From positions 4,464,001-4,528,000 of the forward strand of contig CAVTLA010000001.1 of assembly GCA_963735465.1 (NCBI GenBank): a DNA stretch of 64,000 nucleotides, written 5' to 3'. Within the stretch, counting starts at the first letter, position 1. Every line of letters starts with the position of its first letter. A program made the translations under genes and the position numbers. Source of the DNA: DASZHJ01 sp963735465 (GTDB taxonomy: Bacteria; Pseudomonadota; Alphaproteobacteria; ATCC43930; CGMCC-115725). Shown here piece by piece: positions 62,169-64,000 of this stretch. The notes under the pieces were generated by a model. It saw only the letters and a program-made list of their open reading frames with translations, did no database searches and had not been told where the DNA came from.

Positions 62169-63698
62169 ATGCTCGGCGACGAAGGCTTCCTGCATCTCTT
62201 TGCCGCGAAGCGGCGCGACACGCCCGAGGGCATCTTCGCCCGCTTCAACGGCGCGCCCATCACCTTCGCGGCGCTGGGACGGATGGCGGATGGCGTGGCT
62301 GCCGCGCTCCGCCGCCGCGGCATCGTCAGGGGCGAGCGTGTCGCCGTCATGATGCGCAACGGTCCGGCGACGCTCGCGACCATCTTCGGGCTGGCCCGGG
62401 CCGGCGTGGTCTGGGTTCCCGTCAATGTCCAGCAGCGCGGGCCGGGGCTCAAATACATCCTCGAGCATTGTGACCCACGCCTCATCATTGCCGACGCCGA
62501 TCTCGTCGCCACCATCGGCGACAGCGGGGCGGTGTTGCCGGATGTGCCGCTCGTGACGTCAGGGGATGCGGCGTCCGCCGATCGTCTCGAGGCGATGCTG
62601 GAAGGCGAAGCGTCTTTCGACGAGCCGTTGGCCGGTCCCGCCGACTGCTTCGCGATCTGCTACACCTCGGGCACCACCGGCAATCCCAAGGGCGTGATGC
62701 TCTCCCATGGCATGCTGCGCTTCGCGGGCGCGGCGGTGGCGCTGGTGTCGGCGGCGCGGGAGGGCGACGTCTTCATGATGTGGGAGCCGCTCTATCACAT
62801 CGGCGGCATGCAGCTCATCGTGCTGCCGCTCACCCTCGGCATCACGCTGGCGATGATCGACCGCTTCAGCGCCGGCCGCTTCCTGAGCCAGACGCGGGAG
62901 TATGGCGCCACTCATATTCATTTCCTCGGTGGCGTCCTGCAGATCCTGCTGAAGCAGCCGCCGAGCCCACTCGACCGCACTCATGGCGCGCGGATCGCCT
63001 GGGGCGGCGGATGCCCGAAGGATGTCTGGCGACCCTTCGAGGAGCGCTTCGGCGTTCAGATTCGCGAATGCTACGGCATGACCGAGGCGGCCAGCATCAC
63101 CACCTTCAACGACACCGGCACCGTCGGCTCCGTCGGCCGCCCGGTACCCTGGCTCTCCGTCGAGCTGCGCGACGAGAGGGACGGGCCGGTCGCGGCCGGC
63201 GAGCGCGGCGAGATCGTGGTGCGGGCGCACGCGGAGAACGTCCTGTTTCCAGGCTATTTCCGCAATCCCGAAGCCACCGCCAAGGCATTGCGCGGCGGCG
63301 CGCTCTATACGGGCGATCTCGGCGTCTTCGACGGCGAGGGCAATCTCATCTTCCTCGGCCGCATGACCGACAGCGTGCGCTGCAAGGGCGAGAACGTCTC
63401 GGCATGGGAAGTGGAGCGCGTGGTCGTGACGCATCCCGCCGTCGAGGACTGCGCCATGATCGGCGTCGTCGCCGAGATCGGCGAGCAGGACATCAAGCTC
63501 TTCGTCAAGCCCAAGCCCGGCGAGGCGATCGATCCAACCGCGCTCTCCGCCTGGCTCGGCGCGCGGCTGGCGCCCTATCAGAACCCGCGCTACATCACTG
63601 TCGTCGACGAGTTCGAGCGGACGCCGAGCCAGCGCATCATGAAGCACAAGCTCACCCGCGACACCGCCGGCTGCTGGGATCGCCTGGCCTCCCGCTGA
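62169..63698 (+). CDS. AMP-dependent acyl-CoA synthetase/ligase
   Basis: I chose the ATG at 62169 (509 residues); the open frame reaches far upstream inside the hydratase gene. The ANL motifs are clear: ICYTSGTTGNPKGVMLSH (A3), IRECYGMTEAA (A5), LYTGDLGVFDGEG (A7) and GRMTDSVRCKGENVSAWEVE (A8). A catalytic lysine lies in PSQRIMKHKL (A10). It resembles CaiC- or cyclohexanecarboxylate-CoA-ligase-type enzymes and supplies a CoA ester to the upstream hydratase. Confidence 0.93.
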   Translation: MLGDEGFLHLFAAKRRDTPEGIFARFNGAPITFAALGRMADGVAAALRRRGIVRGERVAVMMRNGPATLATIFGLARAGVVWVPVNVQQRGPGLKYILEHCDPRLIIADADLVATIGDSGAVLPDVPLVTSGDAASADRLEAMLEGEASFDEPLAGPADCFAICYTSGTTGNPKGVMLSHGMLRFAGAAVALVSAAREGDVFMMWEPLYHIGGMQLIVLPLTLGITLAMIDRFSAGRFLSQTREYGATHIHFLGGVLQILLKQPPSPLDRTHGARIAWGGGCPKDVWRPFEERFGVQIRECYGMTEAASITTFNDTGTVGSVGRPVPWLSVELRDERDGPVAAGERGEIVVRAHAENVLFPGYFRNPEATAKALRGGALYTGDLGVFDGEGNLIFLGRMTDSVRCKGENVSAWEVERVVVTHPAVEDCAMIGVVAEIGEQDIKLFVKPKPGEAIDPTALSAWLGARLAPYQNPRYITVVDEFERTPSQRIMKHKLTRDTAGCWDRLASR

Positions 63699-64000
63699 TG
63701 ACCTGAGCAAGGTCTCGCGCGGGGCATAAAAGAGATCAAGAAGAGGCTTTCGCAGGTTTTCTCGCTCTGCCGGGCTCGGCGTTACGTCCGTAACCGCATT
63801 CCTCCGCCCTGGAACACTGCCGCAATGCAGGGGCGGCAGCATCTCCCCGTCCAACAGACTGTGGGAGAGACCTATGCGAGTTGAGACCCATTTGCCCCGC
63901 GCCTCGTCGTCGCCCGCGATTGCCCTGAGCGCCGCCGAGACGGCAAACAGTCCGACGCCGGTGCGGCGCTCGATCCGCACCTGGATCTCAAGAGCCCTCG
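63699..64000 (+). other. Right-edge region with the 5' end of a possible gene at 63874
   Basis: No complete gene lies here. An ATG at 63874 follows GGGAGAGA by four bases and opens a frame to the window edge: MRVETHLPRASSSPAIALSA, then VRRSIRTWISRAL. The last part resembles the start of short DUF1127 proteins, but too little is visible to name it. Confidence 0.35.

Noticed and set aside
62559..63980. A 473-codon minus-strand frame over the acyl-CoA ligase
   Set aside because: Shadow of a full set of ANL motifs on the plus strand.
1..64000. tRNA or rRNA genes, CRISPR arrays, transposase genes, phage integrases and restriction or anti-phage systems
   Set aside because: I looked for their typical sequence patterns and coding products and found none; a covariance-model search was not possible here.

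Overview
The window is high-GC, gene-dense DNA with many short-chain dehydrogenases, twin-arginine signals, 4-bp start/stop overlaps and an Fdh cluster carrying DUF3305/DUF3306/DUF6505-type genes. Together these suggest a soil or freshwater alphaproteobacterium; a Rhodospirillales/Reyranella-like or Hyphomicrobiales host is my guess, not shown. I saw no rRNA, tRNA, CRISPR array, insertion sequence or phage gene.

Layout. (1) 1-3.5 kb, minus strand: a small catabolic operon (hydroxyisobutyrate-dehydrogenase-like enzyme, Ldh-type reductase, HpcH/HpaI aldolase, periplasmic solute-binding protein running off the left edge). (2) 3.7-30.3 kb: a large exopolysaccharide locus. It holds a Wza-like export lipoprotein, an exosortase with a single-pass neighbour and a tiny divergent candidate sorting substrate, rfbC, two O-antigen ligase/polymerase-type proteins, four family-2/4 glycosyltransferases and a WecG-type enzyme. 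It also holds a Wzx flippase, a secreted glycoside-hydrolase-like protein, methyltransferases, a Wzc-type tyrosine autokinase, a FecR-domain protein, a PAP2 phosphatase, a CHASE2 adenylate cyclase and an outer-membrane barrel. The core (about 9.5-18 kb) is visibly less GC-rich than its flanks. It ends in a worn zone with two frame-broken methyltransferases and a truncated copy of another gene's membrane domain. (3) 30.3-39 kb: redox and stress genes (reductase with a cyclic-nucleotide-binding-type domain, RidA, Ogt, MsrA, a DUF4331 protein broken by three frame changes, alpha/beta hydrolase, cytochrome P460, AraC regulator). (4) 39-48 kb: a membrane-bound formate dehydrogenase operon with its chaperone and accessory genes, five of its junctions being 4-bp overlaps. 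(5) 48.1-63.7 kb: a YkgJ protein, a sugar-dehydrogenase-like beta-propeller and assorted catabolic enzymes. A polyamine-type ABC transporter here has its two permeases fused into one chain. Enoyl-CoA hydratase and acyl-CoA ligase genes end the region.

How it fits together. The polysaccharide genes give a nearly complete Wzx/Wzy-type pathway: sugar supply (RfbC), transferases, flippase, polymerase, Wzc/Wza and an outer-membrane barrel. No initiating phosphoglycosyltransferase lies inside the window. The exosortase with a roughly 60-residue substrate that is almost only signal peptide plus sorting tail is the most unusual unit. Four genes carry six apparent single-base frame changes. Because one is fdhA, in an otherwise intact operon, assembly indels must be excluded before any of them is called a pseudogene.
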